From contig DRFF01000083.1 in the NCBI GenBank assembly GCA_011050685.1, positions 1 to 64,000 of the forward strand: a stretch of 64,000 nt of DNA, given 5' to 3'. The first letter of the stretch is position 1, and each line of letters starts with the position of its first letter. Position numbers and translations under genes: made by a program. Below, in pieces: positions 37,681-46,715 of the stretch. The stretch is from Aurantimonas coralicida. GTDB lineage: Bacteria; Pseudomonadota; Alphaproteobacteria; Rhizobiales; Rhizobiaceae. The notes below the pieces were generated by a model, which searched no databases, had not been told where the DNA came from, and worked only from the letters and a program-made list of their open reading frames with translations.

Positions 37681-37980
37681 CTTTAAGCTCGATCCTCGTC
37701 AACCTCAGCGTGAGTTCATGTTGATCAGTCGATCTCGCGAGCTTCTCACTCCAACGGCAAATGGCCGCCAGATCGAAGGGACAACGGCGTTGATGGTCCC
37801 ATCGAACGCTGCTGCTCTGCACTCCCGCCTCGGGCGCCCTTCCCTGGTCCCCCAGCCTCCTTCCGTCCTGACGATTACGTGATCGCGAAAAGTGAAGCCG
37901 GTTGCGGCCGGCTTCGTATCTCCCGCATCCTCCCAAGTCGGGACGGAACGTTTCACCAACGAAACAGGGAGACTTCCAAC
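37681..37980. other. intergenic region upstream of the fasciclin gene
   Basis: 300 bases without a supported gene. It includes a hairpin GAAGCCGG-TTGCGG-CCGGCTTC (about 37892-37913) and a smaller one GTTTC-ACCAAC-GAAAC near 37952. A good GGGAG ribosome site precedes the fasciclin ATG. The region separates the divergent ArsR unit from the fasciclin gene. Confidence 0.35.
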
Positions 37981-38550
37981 ATGATCAAGACTCTGATCCG
38001 CACCACCGCCATCGCCTCGCTCATCGCCGTCGGCACCGTCGGCGTCACCTCGGCCAGCTTCGCCCAGGACATGCCGATGGTCGGCGGCGCGCCGATGGAC
38101 CCGGCCAAGACCATCCCGGAAAATGCCTCGGCCGCCGAAAATCTCACGACGCTGGTCGCAGCGGTGAAGGCCGCCGGCCTCGTCGAGACGCTTGCCGGCG
38201 AGGGGCCGTTCACGGTCTTCGCGCCGACCAACGAAGCGTTCGAGAAGCTTCCCGACGGCACTGTCGAGACGCTGCTGAAGCCGGAAAACAAGGATCAGCT
38301 CAGCAAGATCCTGACCTATCATGTGGTCCCGGCGGCGGCGACGTCCGAGGCAGCCATGCAGATGATCAAGGACGATGGCGGCAAGCACGACGTCACCACC
38401 GTTTCGGGCGGCACGCTGACGCTGCAGATGGACGGCGACAAGCTGGTCGTCATCGACGAATCCGGCAATGCCGCGACGGTCACCCAGGCCGACGTCATGC
38501 AGGCAAACGGCGTCGTGCATGTGATCGATAGCGTGCTGATGCCGAAATAA
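37981..38550 (+). CDS. exported fasciclin (FAS1) domain protein
   Basis: 189 residues: a signal peptide (MIKTLIRTTAIASLIAVGTV, cleavage near ASFAQ-D) and one FAS1 domain. FAS1 marks are GEGPFTVFAPTNEAFEKLP, LTYHVVP and a C-terminal ANGVVHVIDSVLMP. FAS1 proteins are secreted adhesion or surface proteins; the partner is unknown. Start ATG 37981 after AGGGAGA. Confidence 0.92.
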   Translation: MIKTLIRTTAIASLIAVGTVGVTSASFAQDMPMVGGAPMDPAKTIPENASAAENLTTLVAAVKAAGLVETLAGEGPFTVFAPTNEAFEKLPDGTVETLLKPENKDQLSKILTYHVVPAAATSEAAMQMIKDDGGKHDVTTVSGGTLTLQMDGDKLVVIDESGNAATVTQADVMQANGVVHVIDSVLMPK

Positions 38551-38601
38551 GGCTCGGTCCTGACCACGGCGGGCTGATGTCGCTCCTGCCGATGTGATCG
38601 C

Positions 38602-38629
38602 CCCCGCGCCCTTCGTGAATGGCGCGGGG
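38602..38629. other. GC-rich hairpin after the fasciclin gene
   Basis: CCCCGCGCC (38602-38610) and GGCGCGGGG (38621-38629) form a perfect 9-bp stem with a ten-base loop. No T-run follows, so it is at best a weak terminator. Confidence 0.4.
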
Positions 38630-38744
38630 ACCTCAGTGTCCCTATTGTCGCGACGATCGGCTGCCGCGCCGCGACGTGGCAAACTACCCCGTGCGGCCGG
38701 GGAGGTGACGGCGAACGCCGCCTCGTCGAACCAGGGAGATCATC

Positions 38745-39251
38745 ATGATGAGACGCAATTTTCTGCTGAGTACCGCGGCGATGGCCGCGACGGCCATCGG
38801 CGGCGGTCTGTTTTTCGGCTCGCGCGCGAAAAGCCGCGAAGCGGCGTTTTCGGTGTCGCTGACCCCGGACGAGTGGCGCGCGAAGCTGACGCCGGAACAG
38901 TTTGCCGTTCTACGTGAGGAATCGACCGAGCGCCCCTTCACCAGCCCGCTCAACGACAACAAGCAGGCTGGCGTCTATGCCTGCGCTGGCTGCGATACGC
39001 CGGCATATTCCTCGGCGAACAAGTATGATTCCAAGACCGGTTGGCCGAGCTTTTGGGCGCCGCTGTCGGCGTCGGCGATCGGCACCAGGACGGACTACGC
39101 GCTGATCTATCCGCGAACCGAAGTCCACTGCGCCACCTGCGGCGGGCATTTCGGCCATATCTTCGACGATGGTCCGGCGCCGACTGGCAAGCGGCATTGC
39201 CTGAACGGCGTGGCGCTGGCCTTCAAGCCGGGCGCGACCACCGCCTCCTGA
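38745..39251 (+). CDS. msrB: methionine-R-sulfoxide reductase MsrB with Tat-type signal
   Basis: 168 residues. The N-terminus MMRRNFLLSTAAMAATAIGG has a twin arginine and hydrophobic stretch, suggesting Tat export to the periplasm. The MsrB domain has zinc cysteines C80/C83 (CAGC) and C129/C132 (CATC), the TGWPSFW substrate segment and catalytic Cys152 in KRHCLNG. The usual motif is RYCxNS, so His and Gly here are mild variants. It repairs oxidised methionine, here probably in envelope proteins. Either of two adjacent ATGs (38745, 38748) may be used. Confidence 0.92.
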   Translation: MMRRNFLLSTAAMAATAIGGGLFFGSRAKSREAAFSVSLTPDEWRAKLTPEQFAVLREESTERPFTSPLNDNKQAGVYACAGCDTPAYSSANKYDSKTGWPSFWAPLSASAIGTRTDYALIYPRTEVHCATCGGHFGHIFDDGPAPTGKRHCLNGVALAFKPGATTAS

Positions 39252-39445
39252 CCCGACGGGCAGGTTCGACTGGACAAGCCAACGGCGGCCCGGCTCGGGT
39301 CGCCGTTTTCCGTTTGGCAAGGAAACGGTGCCAGTATCGTGACATCCACGGCACCAGCGCGATGGATTGAATGGCCGGACAGGCGACGCCATATGGAGAA
39401 GTGAAAGCCGGAGAAGGTGCCGCTAAAGGGCCATCTCCCAGAAAG

Positions 39446-39460
39446 TCGCTTCTTGAAGGA
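39446..39460 (+). promoter_or_regulatory. ROSE-like RNA thermometer hairpin upstream of hsp20
   Basis: The mRNA segment UCGCUUCUUGAAGGA folds into a small hairpin that hides the AGGA ribosome site: U-A, C-G, a bulged G (39448), C-G, U-A, U-A and loop CUUG. A UYGCU stretch with one unpaired G opposite the Shine-Dalgarno sequence is the hallmark of ROSE elements on rhizobial small heat-shock genes. An upstream stem (GGAGA near 39410 with TCTCC near 39435) could be another ROSE hairpin. The start codon follows 12 bases after AGGA, slightly far. Confidence 0.6.
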
Positions 39461-39472
39461 CTTGGCAGACCG

Positions 39473-39907
39473 ATGAGCCGTATGACGCCGTTTTCCAGCC
39501 CGCTTCTGCTTGGCTTCGACAGTGTCGAAAAGACCCTTGAGCGGATTGTTAAGGCTGGCGACGGCTACCCGCCCTATAATATCGAACGTGTCCGGCCTGG
39601 CAAGGACGGTGAGATATGCGACGACCTGATCCGCATTACCCTTGCGGTCGCCGGTTTCAGGCCGGAGGAGTTGGAGGTCACGACGGAAGAGAACCAGCTT
39701 TTGATCCGCGGTCGCCAGAGCGACGAGACCGAGCGCGAATATCTGCATCGCGGCATCGCCGCGCGGCAGTTCCAGAAGTGCTTCCTGCTCGCGGACGGTA
39801 TGCGGATCATCGGAGCGCGGTTGAAGAACGGGCTTTTGTTCATCGATCTGGCAAAGCCGGAGCCTGAGCGGATCGTTAAGAAGATCGAGATCGCGGTCGC
39901 CGACTGA
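39473..39907 (+). CDS. small heat-shock protein Hsp20 (IbpA-like)
   Basis: 144 residues, an ATP-independent holdase chaperone. The alpha-crystallin domain runs from about 35 to 130: DDLIRITLAVAGFRPEELEV, LLIRGRQ and the C-terminal ARLKNGLLFIDL. The start SPLLLGFDSVEKTLERI is the class A rhizobial/IbpA form. Start ATG 39473 is chosen because the ROSE-like hairpin lies just before it; an ATG at 39371 would place that hairpin in coding sequence. DUF1150 follows, as in other alphaproteobacteria. Confidence 0.92.
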   Translation: MSRMTPFSSPLLLGFDSVEKTLERIVKAGDGYPPYNIERVRPGKDGEICDDLIRITLAVAGFRPEELEVTTEENQLLIRGRQSDETEREYLHRGIAARQFQKCFLLADGMRIIGARLKNGLLFIDLAKPEPERIVKKIEIAVAD

Positions 39908-39942
39908 CCGAGTATCGCGTAGCCTTTAAAGGAGACGGTGCC

Positions 39943-40197
39943 ATGACCGAACACCAGATTTCGACTGTCAGCGAGACCGATCTTGCCGCCATCGGCGAGG
40001 GCCACGTCGCGTATCTGCGCCAGATGACATCGGACGAGATGCGGGCGCGGTTTCCCGCCGCGCAATCGATCCGCCCCGGGCTCAATCTGTGGGCCTTGTT
40101 CTCGGCCGACGGCACGCCGCTGGCGGTGTCCGACGACCGCGGCAGCATCTTGGCGAGCGCCAACGAAAACGAGTTGGAGACGGTCAGCCTCCACTGA
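39943..40197 (+). CDS. DUF1150 family protein
   Basis: 84 residues from ATG 39943 (GGAGACGG before it). The sequence EGHVAYLRQMTSDEMRARFP followed by LNLWALFSADGTPLAVSDDR matches the small DUF1150 family found after hsp20 genes in alphaproteobacteria. Function unknown; co-transcription with hsp20 (35-base gap) suggests a stress role. Confidence 0.88.
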   Translation: MTEHQISTVSETDLAAIGEGHVAYLRQMTSDEMRARFPAAQSIRPGLNLWALFSADGTPLAVSDDRGSILASANENELETVSLH

Positions 40198-40275
40198 CCG
40201 CGACGACCACGACGGAAAATCAGGGCGACCATGCCGGACCGGCGTGGTCGCCTTTTTCGTGAGAGGTGGAGAAAA

Positions 40276-40740
40276 TCAGGCGGCGTTCTGCGCCGAGGCG
40301 CTGGTCATCAGCGCGTAGAGCGAACCGGCATCGCGCGCGTCGCGGATATTGGCGACGGTATCCCGATTGCGCAACAACCGCGCGACCTTGGACAGCGCCT
40401 TGAGATGGTCGGCACCCGACCCCTCCGGCGCGAGCAGCAGGAAGACGAGGTCGACCGGCTGGTCGTCGAGCGCGTCGAAATCCACCGGGCGCGTCAGCCG
40501 CGCGAAAACACCAACGATGTGATCGAGCGCCTGAAGCTTGCCATGCGGGATGGCGATGCCGTTGCCGACGCCGGTCGATCCGAGCTTTTCGCGCTGCAGG
40601 ATGGTCTCGAACACCTCGCGCTCGGGCAGCCCCGTCAGCGTCGCTGCTTTCTCGGCGAGTTCCTGAAGCACCTGTTTCTTGGACGTGGCCCGCAAGGCGG
40701 GCAGAATCGCCGCGGGCTCGATGAGTGTCTCGAAATCCAT
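40276..40740 (-). CDS. ptsN: nitrogen PTS EIIA component PtsN
   Basis: 154 residues of the EIIA-Fru/Ntr fold with the phospho-acceptor His66 in GIAIPHGKLQAL and the LVFLLLAPEGSGADHLKAL segment. It takes phosphate from NPr/HPr and regulates potassium, nitrogen and carbon functions. Start ATG 40740 is 59 bases after hpf; the frame is open upstream but homology begins MDFETLI. Last gene of the lpt-rpoN-hpf-ptsN cluster. Confidence 0.95.
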   Translation of the reverse strand: MDFETLIEPAAILPALRATSKKQVLQELAEKAATLTGLPEREVFETILQREKLGSTGVGNGIAIPHGKLQALDHIVGVFARLTRPVDFDALDDQPVDLVFLLLAPEGSGADHLKALSKVARLLRNRDTVANIRDARDAGSLYALMTSASAQNAA

Positions 40741-40799
40741 CGCTGAGGTGCCTCTTGCTGCGGAGCGCGTCAACCTGGGCCTTGAACCTTGCGCGGCGC

Positions 40800-41372
40800 T
40801 CAAGCGTCGCCAGCGTAGGTCGATGGATCCACCCAGCCGTAATTACCGTCGGGCCGCCGGAAGACGATGTTGAGATCCCCGGATTTGGCATTGCGGAAGA
40901 CAACGACCGGACCGTCCTGCCGGTCGAGCTCCATCACCGCGCCGGCAACCGAGTGAGTTCCGACCTTCAGCGTGGTTTCGGCGATAATCGCCGGCGAGAA
41001 GTCCTCGGGAATTTCTTCCTCTTCATCCGGAATCGCCGCCATGACGGAGTAGGCCATGTCGCGGCCGTTGACGTGTGGGCGGTGATCCTTGAGCCGGCGC
41101 TTGTAGCGCCTGAGACGCTTCTCGATGCGCTCGGCGGCGTCGGCAAAGCTGGACTCGGGATCGTGCGCCTCACCTGCGGCCTGGAAAACCACGCCGGTGT
41201 CGAGGTGCAAGGTGCAATCGGACGAATAGCGGGCGGCGTTTTTCGAGATCACGACGGTGCCGGAGAAATTGCCGTCAAAATATTTGTCGACGGCTTCGCT
41301 CAGCCGTTCCTCGATCCGCGTCCGGAACGCCTCGCCGACGTCCATGTGCTTTCCCGATACACGAAGGCTCAT
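40800..41372 (-). CDS. hpf: long-form ribosome hibernation factor Hpf
   Basis: 190 residues. The N-terminal domain (1-105) is the S30AE/YfiA fold (VSGKHMDVGEAFRTRIEERL). After an acidic linker (DEEEEIPEDF) the C-terminal dimerisation domain VFRNAKSGDLNIVFRRPDGN marks the long form that makes 100S ribosome dimers. Start ATG 41372. Usual place after rpoN. Confidence 0.95.
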   Translation of the reverse strand: MSLRVSGKHMDVGEAFRTRIEERLSEAVDKYFDGNFSGTVVISKNAARYSSDCTLHLDTGVVFQAAGEAHDPESSFADAAERIEKRLRRYKRRLKDHRPHVNGRDMAYSVMAAIPDEEEEIPEDFSPAIIAETTLKVGTHSVAGAVMELDRQDGPVVVFRNAKSGDLNIVFRRPDGNYGWVDPSTYAGDA

Positions 41373-41628
41373 GCTTGAAAGCTCCTGTGAGATGACCGTT
41401 TCGGCCTCTGGCGCCGGTCAAGTGAAACGCGCCGGGCGGGCGTTGGATGCCGTTTGGTCCGCAATTTTCACGCGGCGACGGTGCCGGATCGCGCGGATCC
41501 GACTGAATTCACGAAGTGGCGCCTTCTAGGGATGAACGCCAAGACTGTCAACGCGGGGATCATGGCCCATCCCCCTTTCCGCAAAAGCCCGAGCATCCAT
41601 CTGGTCTGCGCCACCCCGCGGTCCCTCG

Positions 41629-43140
41629 TCAAGAGGCCAGCCGCCGCGCGTTCATCTCGCGCCGACGCTGGATCGACGACGGAATGCCGAGCGCCTCGCG
41701 GTATTTCGCGACGGTTCGCCGCGCCAGATCGACGCCTTCCTTGTGAAGGATGGCGGCAATGTCGTCGTCGGACATGACCTTGCCCTGGCTTTCGGCGTCG
41801 ATCAGCGCCCTGATTCGATGCTTGACCGTCTCGGCCGAATGGGCCTCGCCACCATGCGCCGAGGCGATTGCAACGGTGAAGAAGAAGCGCATCTCGAATG
41901 TGCCGCGTGGCGTCGCGATGAATTTTGACGCGGTGACCCGGCTGACGGTCGATTCATGCATGCCGATCGCTTCGGCGACCGCCATCAGCGTCATTGGCTT
42001 CAGTCCTTTAATTCCATCGGTCAAAAACCCGTCCTGGCGGCGCACGATCTCGCTCGCGACCTTGACGATCGTCTTGGCCCGCTGGTCGAGCGAGCGCACC
42101 AGCCAGTTGGCCGATTGCTGGCATTCGCCGATGAAGGCGCGATCGTCGTCCGACAGGCAGCCGCCGCGCACGGTGCGCAGATAGGCGTTGTCGACGAGCA
42201 CGCGCGGCAACGCATCCGGGTTGAGTTCGACCCGCCAGCCGCCATCCGGCGCTTCGGTGACGATGACGTCGGGAATGAGGGTCTCGAAACCCTCATGATC
42301 GAAGGCGTGTCCGGGCTTGGGATCGAGGCCGCGGATCTCGGCGAGGATATCCATCAGACCGGCCTCGTCCTCGCCGGTGAGGCGTCGGAGCGCGGCGAAG
42401 TCCCGGCGGGCAAGCAGGTCGAGATGGGCTAGCACGGTCCCCATGACCGGATCGAACCGTCCCTGGCGTTGCAGCTGGAGCGTCAGGCATTCGGCGAGAT
42501 CGCGTGCGAACAGCCCGGGCGGCGTCGCTTCGCGCTGCAGGATCTCGAGCGCCGCTTCGACGTCGGTCACCGTAACGCCGAGATCGGCGGCGAAACTCTC
42601 CAGACTGATCCGCAAATAGCCGCACTCGTCGAGAAGCTCGACCATCGCCTCGCCGATTTTGCGCTCCAGGCCAGGCGCCAGCGCGTCGGCGACTTCACCG
42701 CGCGCGTGGGCGTGAAGGGACGGGCGGTTGTCCGCCAGGTCGTCGATGCCGAAATCGGAACCGGTCCCGATCAGGCGCGTCTCGCCGCGCAGGCTCGGGC
42801 CGGATTGCGCTGGCCTGTCGTCGCCGGCGTCATCGCGTCCTGAAAAGCCGCTCTCGAAGGCCGCGCCATCGCTCGCCGCGCCGGTCAAGCCGCCATGCTC
42901 CGGATCCCCGCCAGCGGCCTTGTCCGCATCGGCCGGATGGCCGTCCGGGCTCTCGGGCGCGGGCTCGTCCGGCGCGGCCGTATCGGCATCCGTGATCAAC
43001 GGATTGCGCTCCATCTCGGTCTCGACGAAGGCTTTCAGTTCGAGATGGCTGTATTGGAGCAGGCGAATCGATTGCAGCAGCTGGGGCGTCATCACCAGCG
43101 ATTGCGTCTGCCGCATGTGCAGTTTGGCGGAAAGAGCCAT
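41629..43140 (-). CDS. rpoN: RNA polymerase sigma-54 factor RpoN
   Basis: 503 residues. Region I: SLVMTPQLLQSIRLLQYSHL; an acidic region II (about 50-130); the core-binding and DNA-binding domains; and the RpoN box ARRTVAKYREALGIP near the C-terminus. It directs transcription from -24/-12 promoters for nitrogen and C4-acid genes together with enhancer proteins. Start ATG 43140. A 256-base gap separates it from hpf. Confidence 0.96.
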   Translation of the reverse strand: MALSAKLHMRQTQSLVMTPQLLQSIRLLQYSHLELKAFVETEMERNPLITDADTAAPDEPAPESPDGHPADADKAAGGDPEHGGLTGAASDGAAFESGFSGRDDAGDDRPAQSGPSLRGETRLIGTGSDFGIDDLADNRPSLHAHARGEVADALAPGLERKIGEAMVELLDECGYLRISLESFAADLGVTVTDVEAALEILQREATPPGLFARDLAECLTLQLQRQGRFDPVMGTVLAHLDLLARRDFAALRRLTGEDEAGLMDILAEIRGLDPKPGHAFDHEGFETLIPDVIVTEAPDGGWRVELNPDALPRVLVDNAYLRTVRGGCLSDDDRAFIGECQQSANWLVRSLDQRAKTIVKVASEIVRRQDGFLTDGIKGLKPMTLMAVAEAIGMHESTVSRVTASKFIATPRGTFEMRFFFTVAIASAHGGEAHSAETVKHRIRALIDAESQGKVMSDDDIAAILHKEGVDLARRTVAKYREALGIPSSIQRRREMNARRLAS

Positions 43141-43316
43141 GAGACGCCGATATACTCACCTAGGTTTGGGCTGCAGCGATGGCGCGATGTTCTGGCCCCG
43201 CGCACGCGTAGCCCGGCACTTGCTCGCGAAAGCTGGACGGGCGGCAACCCTTGCCGCCTCATCAAAGCGGGTCGTCGCGTTCTTTGTCAATCGTCGCGCG
43301 GCGGCGCTGTCGCGGC

Positions 43317-44159
43317 TCAGAAGCTGAATTCGTTGCCGAGATAGAAGCGGCGCACATCGGCGTTGTCGACGATCTCCTGAGGCCGACCGTGCGTCAGGAC
43401 GGCGCCGGCGTGCATGATATAGGCGCGGTCGATCAGCCCCAGCGTCTCGCGGACGTTGTGATCGGTGATCAGCACGCCGATACCGCGCTTGGTCAGGTGC
43501 CGGACCAGCCCCTGAATGTCCGAGACGGCGATGGGGTCGACACCGGCGAAGGGCTCGTCGAGCAGCATGAAGGTCGGTTTGGAGGCAAGCGCGCGCGCGA
43601 TCTCGCAGCGTCGGCGCTCGCCGCCGGAGAGCGAGGTCGAGGCCTGCTTGCGCAGATGAGCGATGTTGAATTCCTCGAGCAGCGCGGTGAGTTCGCGCTC
43701 GCGGACTGCGCGATCAGGCTCGACCACCTCCAGAACGGCGCGAATATTGTCCTCTACCGACAGGCCGCGGAAGATCGAGGCCTCTTGGGGAAGATAGCCG
43801 ATCCCCAGCCGTGAGCGCCGATACATCGGCACGCTGGTAATGTCGTGGCCGTCGAGCACGATGCGCCCGGCGTCGACGGGAACGAGCCCGGTGATCATGT
43901 AGAAGCAGGTCGTCTTGCCGGCGCCGTTCGGGCCGAGCAGGCCAACGGCTTCGCCGCGGCGCACGCCGAGCCGCACGTCGTCAACGACCCGCCTGCCGCG
44001 GTAGGTCTTGGTCAGCCCCGTGGCATAGAGCGTCCCGACGGCGTCGTCGGGACGATCCTGACCCACCCCCTCTGGACCGGAAACGGCGTCGCCCTCGGCG
44101 GATGAGCGGCGCAGAATCTGTGCCGATGTCCCGGATTCGGCGGTCGTTTGAAACTTCAC
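43317..44159 (-). CDS. lptB: LPS export ABC transporter ATPase LptB
   Basis: 280 residues. Walker A GPNGAGKTTCFYM (76-88), Q-loop YLPQEASIFRGL, signature SLSGGERRRCEIARAL and Walker B FMLLDEPFAGVDP. It powers lipopolysaccharide transport with LptFG. About 40 extra residues precede the usual start (LYATGLTKTYRGR), beginning at GTG 44159; a shorter start cannot be excluded. Order lptC-lptA-lptB-rpoN is conserved. Confidence 0.95.
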   Translation of the reverse strand: MKFQTTAESGTSAQILRRSSAEGDAVSGPEGVGQDRPDDAVGTLYATGLTKTYRGRRVVDDVRLGVRRGEAVGLLGPNGAGKTTCFYMITGLVPVDAGRIVLDGHDITSVPMYRRSRLGIGYLPQEASIFRGLSVEDNIRAVLEVVEPDRAVRERELTALLEEFNIAHLRKQASTSLSGGERRRCEIARALASKPTFMLLDEPFAGVDPIAVSDIQGLVRHLTKRGIGVLITDHNVRETLGLIDRAYIMHAGAVLTHGRPQEIVDNADVRRFYLGNEFSF

Positions 44160-44193
44160 GCGTTCGACCTCAATGGCTCTACCAATCGCTGCT

Positions 44194-44793
44194 CTACTGG
44201 TCCGGCGTCAGCATCATTCGTACCCGGCCGCCACTGCCGCCACTGTCGCCATCACCGCAATTCGTGCTTTCGAGGCGGGCGAGACCGGTCTGCATCTGGA
44301 TCGTCAGCCGGCAGCCCTCGGCGACGTTCTGGCCCTGCGACAGGACGACGTTTCCGGTCATCACGACCACTTCGCTTTTCATGTCGAAGGTCGCTTTTTC
44401 GGCGGTCGCGACCTGATCGGCGGATTTCACATAGACCTTCTCGCTCGCCTCTAGGCGCTCGATCTGGCTGGAACCGCCCGGAAGCGCGCTGGTGCCCGTT
44501 TTTCCACCGGACGCTCCGTCCTGCGCCTTGGTATAGGAAACCACAAGCTTGCCGGTTCTCAGTTCCGTCTCGCCCTGCGACACCTGGACATTGCCGGTGA
44601 AGGTGGCGACAGCCTTGTTGTCGTCGACGTCGAGCTGGTTCGACTCGATCGAGATCGGTTGGTCGCCATTGATCTGGAGGCCGGTGAAACTCTCGCCGAG
44701 CCCCTGCTGCGCCGACACGGACGCGGCGAAGATCAGGCTCGCGAACAGGGCGGCATACAACGGAACCGCGCGGCCGAATTTTGACGATCGCAT
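44194..44793 (-). CDS. lptA: LPS transport periplasmic protein LptA
   Basis: 199 residues with signal peptide (VPLYAALFASLIFAASVSAQ) and an OstA/LptA beta-jellyroll: QPISIESNQLDVDDNKAVAT, FTGNVQVSQG and MTGNVVLSQGQNVAEG. It forms the bridge carrying LPS across the periplasm. A glycine-serine-rich loop (DGASGGKTGTSALPGGSS) interrupts it. Start ATG 44793, three bases after lptC. Confidence 0.93.
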   Translation of the reverse strand: MRSSKFGRAVPLYAALFASLIFAASVSAQQGLGESFTGLQINGDQPISIESNQLDVDDNKAVATFTGNVQVSQGETELRTGKLVVSYTKAQDGASGGKTGTSALPGGSSQIERLEASEKVYVKSADQVATAEKATFDMKSEVVVMTGNVVLSQGQNVAEGCRLTIQMQTGLARLESTNCGDGDSGGSGGRVRMMLTPDQ

Positions 44794-44796
44794 ATC

Positions 44797-45549
44797 TTAC
44801 TCGTTTCTCGAGGCTTGTTCTTGACTATCGGAGGACGGGCCCGGGGTGAGAACCATTTTAACGCGCCCGCCGAAGGAAAAGACCTTGCCTCCCTCCGATA
44901 CGGTGAGCGTGTCCGAGCGAATGGTCTGGGCCGGAGTATCGATCGCGACGGGTCCCTCGCCGTCGAGGGTCCCTTCGGCGAGATCGATGTCGGCCGCCGC
45001 CAGATTGATCGAGATGCCGCTCGTCGTCTCGACGGTGATCCCGTCGCGGAGCTGCAATCTCTGGTTGGTTTGATCGTAATTGCCCGATTCCGCCGTGATG
45101 TCGGCGGTGGTATCGTCATCGACGGAGACTGTGGCCTTCACCTTTTCCAGATCGACTCCGCCACCGTTCAGTGACTGGATGGCGCGCTCGGCGACCAGAT
45201 CGTAGGGCCGATTGCTGCTGTCGAGCCCCGACATGCGTGGCGCCTGCATCACCACCCGGCCGTCGGCGATTGAGGTGTCGGCGACGGAAACGTTATCCGG
45301 CAGGCCGCGGGCCAGCCAGGTCACCGCGATTCCGAAGGCGACGATCAGCGCCGCGACCGCCGGCAGGCCGATCTTCAGCACCCGCACGAGGCGCGAGTGC
45401 CGTCGTGCCCGCGCGAATTCCCGCTCGGTCCGCGTGCTCGCGCCGTGCCCGGTCGGCCTCGCCGGCGAGGCCATCAGCCTGGCTGCGCGCCTTCCGGTTG
45501 GGTTCGTGTCCACCGTCAATCGGGTCCTCTCCGTCCTGGCTCGGTCCAT
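44797..45549 (-). CDS. lptC: LPS export protein LptC
   Basis: 250 residues if ATG 45549 is used. A basic N-terminal region ends RRHSRLVRVLKIGL, then one membrane helix (PAVAALIVAFGIAVTWLA) and a periplasmic LptC beta-fold (MSGLDSSNRPYDLVAERAIQ, then ITAESGNYDQTNQRLQL). LptC links LptBFG to LptA. The start is uncertain: ATG 45633 would add 28 basic residues, ATG 45474 would give a family-like length of about 225. Divergent from sppA. Confidence 0.88.
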   Translation of the reverse strand: MDRARTERTRLTVDTNPTGRRAARLMASPARPTGHGASTRTEREFARARRHSRLVRVLKIGLPAVAALIVAFGIAVTWLARGLPDNVSVADTSIADGRVVMQAPRMSGLDSSNRPYDLVAERAIQSLNGGGVDLEKVKATVSVDDDTTADITAESGNYDQTNQRLQLRDGITVETTSGISINLAAADIDLAEGTLDGEGPVAIDTPAQTIRSDTLTVSEGGKVFSFGGRVKMVLTPGPSSDSQEQASRNE

Positions 45550-45731
45550 CGACGCCTGCGATGCGCCTTGTCCAGACTTACGGCGATCCGACAGCAATAC
45601 GGGCTTTTTGCGTCGAAGCCAAAAACTTGCCATAAATTCTTAACCTGAGGGAATGAACGTTTCGTGTGGCTTCACAGGACGCGCGGTTCCGGCTAACCCT
45701 CGCCGCAACGCGCAATCCTATGGAGCCGTCC

Positions 45732-46715
45732 ATGTCCGCAACCGCCGAGGACCTGATCGATCGCCGTCGGCTGCGCCGCAAGCTGAGCTTCTGGCGCGTG
45801 GCGGCGGTGGTCTTCGTGGCGCTCGCCGCCCTCGCCGCTGCCCTTTTCTCCGGTTTCGACGGCGCCGCCACGTTTTCGTCGCGCGATCAGATCGCCAGAG
45901 TGGCGATCGAGGGCCTGATTACTGAAGACCAGGACCTTCTCGACCTTCTCGAAAAGGTCAAGGACGACGACGCGGTCAAGGCAGTGGTACTGCGGATCGA
46001 TTCGCCGGGTGGAACGACCGTGGGCGGCGAGGCGCTCTACGAAGCGGTGCGCGCCATCGCCGCCGTCAAGCCGGTGGCCGCCGAGGTCGGAACACTCGCC
46101 GCCTCGGCCGGCTACATGATCGCTTCCGGCGCCGATCACATCGTCGCCCGACGAACCTCCATCGTCGGCTCCATCGGGGTGATCTTCCAATATGTCGACG
46201 CCTCGGAACTGCTCGACACCATCGGCGTCGAGGTCAACGCGATCAAATCCTCCCCGATGAAGGCCGAGCCCTCGCCCTTCGCGCCCGCGCCGGAGGAGGC
46301 TAAGGCGATGATCCGCCGCCTGATCATGGACACCTACGAGTGGTTCGTCGCGCTGGTCGCCGAACGGCGCGACATGAGTCTGGCCGAGGCGCGCGCCCTC
46401 GCCGACGGCTCGATCTTCACCGGCAGCCAGGGGCTCGAGCGCAAGCTGGTCGATGCGCTGGGTGGCGAAGCCGAGGTGCGGCGCTGGCTGGAGGATGATC
46501 GCGGTGTGACGAAGGGGCTCAAAATTGTCGACCGGGAACCCGAGGCCGAAGGCTATGCGTCGTTTTTTGCCGCCGCCAGGGCGATGCTCTTCGGCGCGTT
46601 CGGCCTCGATCCTCGCGCCGCCTCGCTCGAAACCGCCCTTTTGCGCAAGGTCGGCCACCTTGACGGCATGGTGTCGCTCTGGCAGCCTTTGGATGGGCGT
46701 GCGCCACTGCGGTGA
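45732..46715 (+). CDS. sppA: signal peptide peptidase SppA (S49 family)
   Basis: 327 residues with one N-terminal membrane anchor (FWRVAAVVFVALAALAAALF) and a single S49 protease domain. The catalytic serine is Ser125 in TLAASAGYMIASGAD; the lysine base lies in the IKSSPMKAEP segment (172-177). VLRIDSPGGTTVGGEALYEA is the substrate-binding loop. It degrades leftover signal peptides in the membrane. ATG 45732 has GGAG six bases upstream; ATG 45720 is an alternative. Confidence 0.93.
   Translation: MSATAEDLIDRRRLRRKLSFWRVAAVVFVALAALAAALFSGFDGAATFSSRDQIARVAIEGLITEDQDLLDLLEKVKDDDAVKAVVLRIDSPGGTTVGGEALYEAVRAIAAVKPVAAEVGTLAASAGYMIASGADHIVARRTSIVGSIGVIFQYVDASELLDTIGVEVNAIKSSPMKAEPSPFAPAPEEAKAMIRRLIMDTYEWFVALVAERRDMSLAEARALADGSIFTGSQGLERKLVDALGGEAEVRRWLEDDRGVTKGLKIVDREPEAEGYASFFAAARAMLFGAFGLDPRAASLETALLRKVGHLDGMVSLWQPLDGRAPLR

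Noticed and set aside
37930-37980. GGAAC element before the fasciclin gene as an EcfG stress promoter
   Set aside because: No CGTT element at the required 16-17 base spacing.
39371-39472. Longer N-terminus for Hsp20 from ATG 39371
   Set aside because: It would place the ROSE-like hairpin in coding sequence, and the extra residues show no family resemblance.
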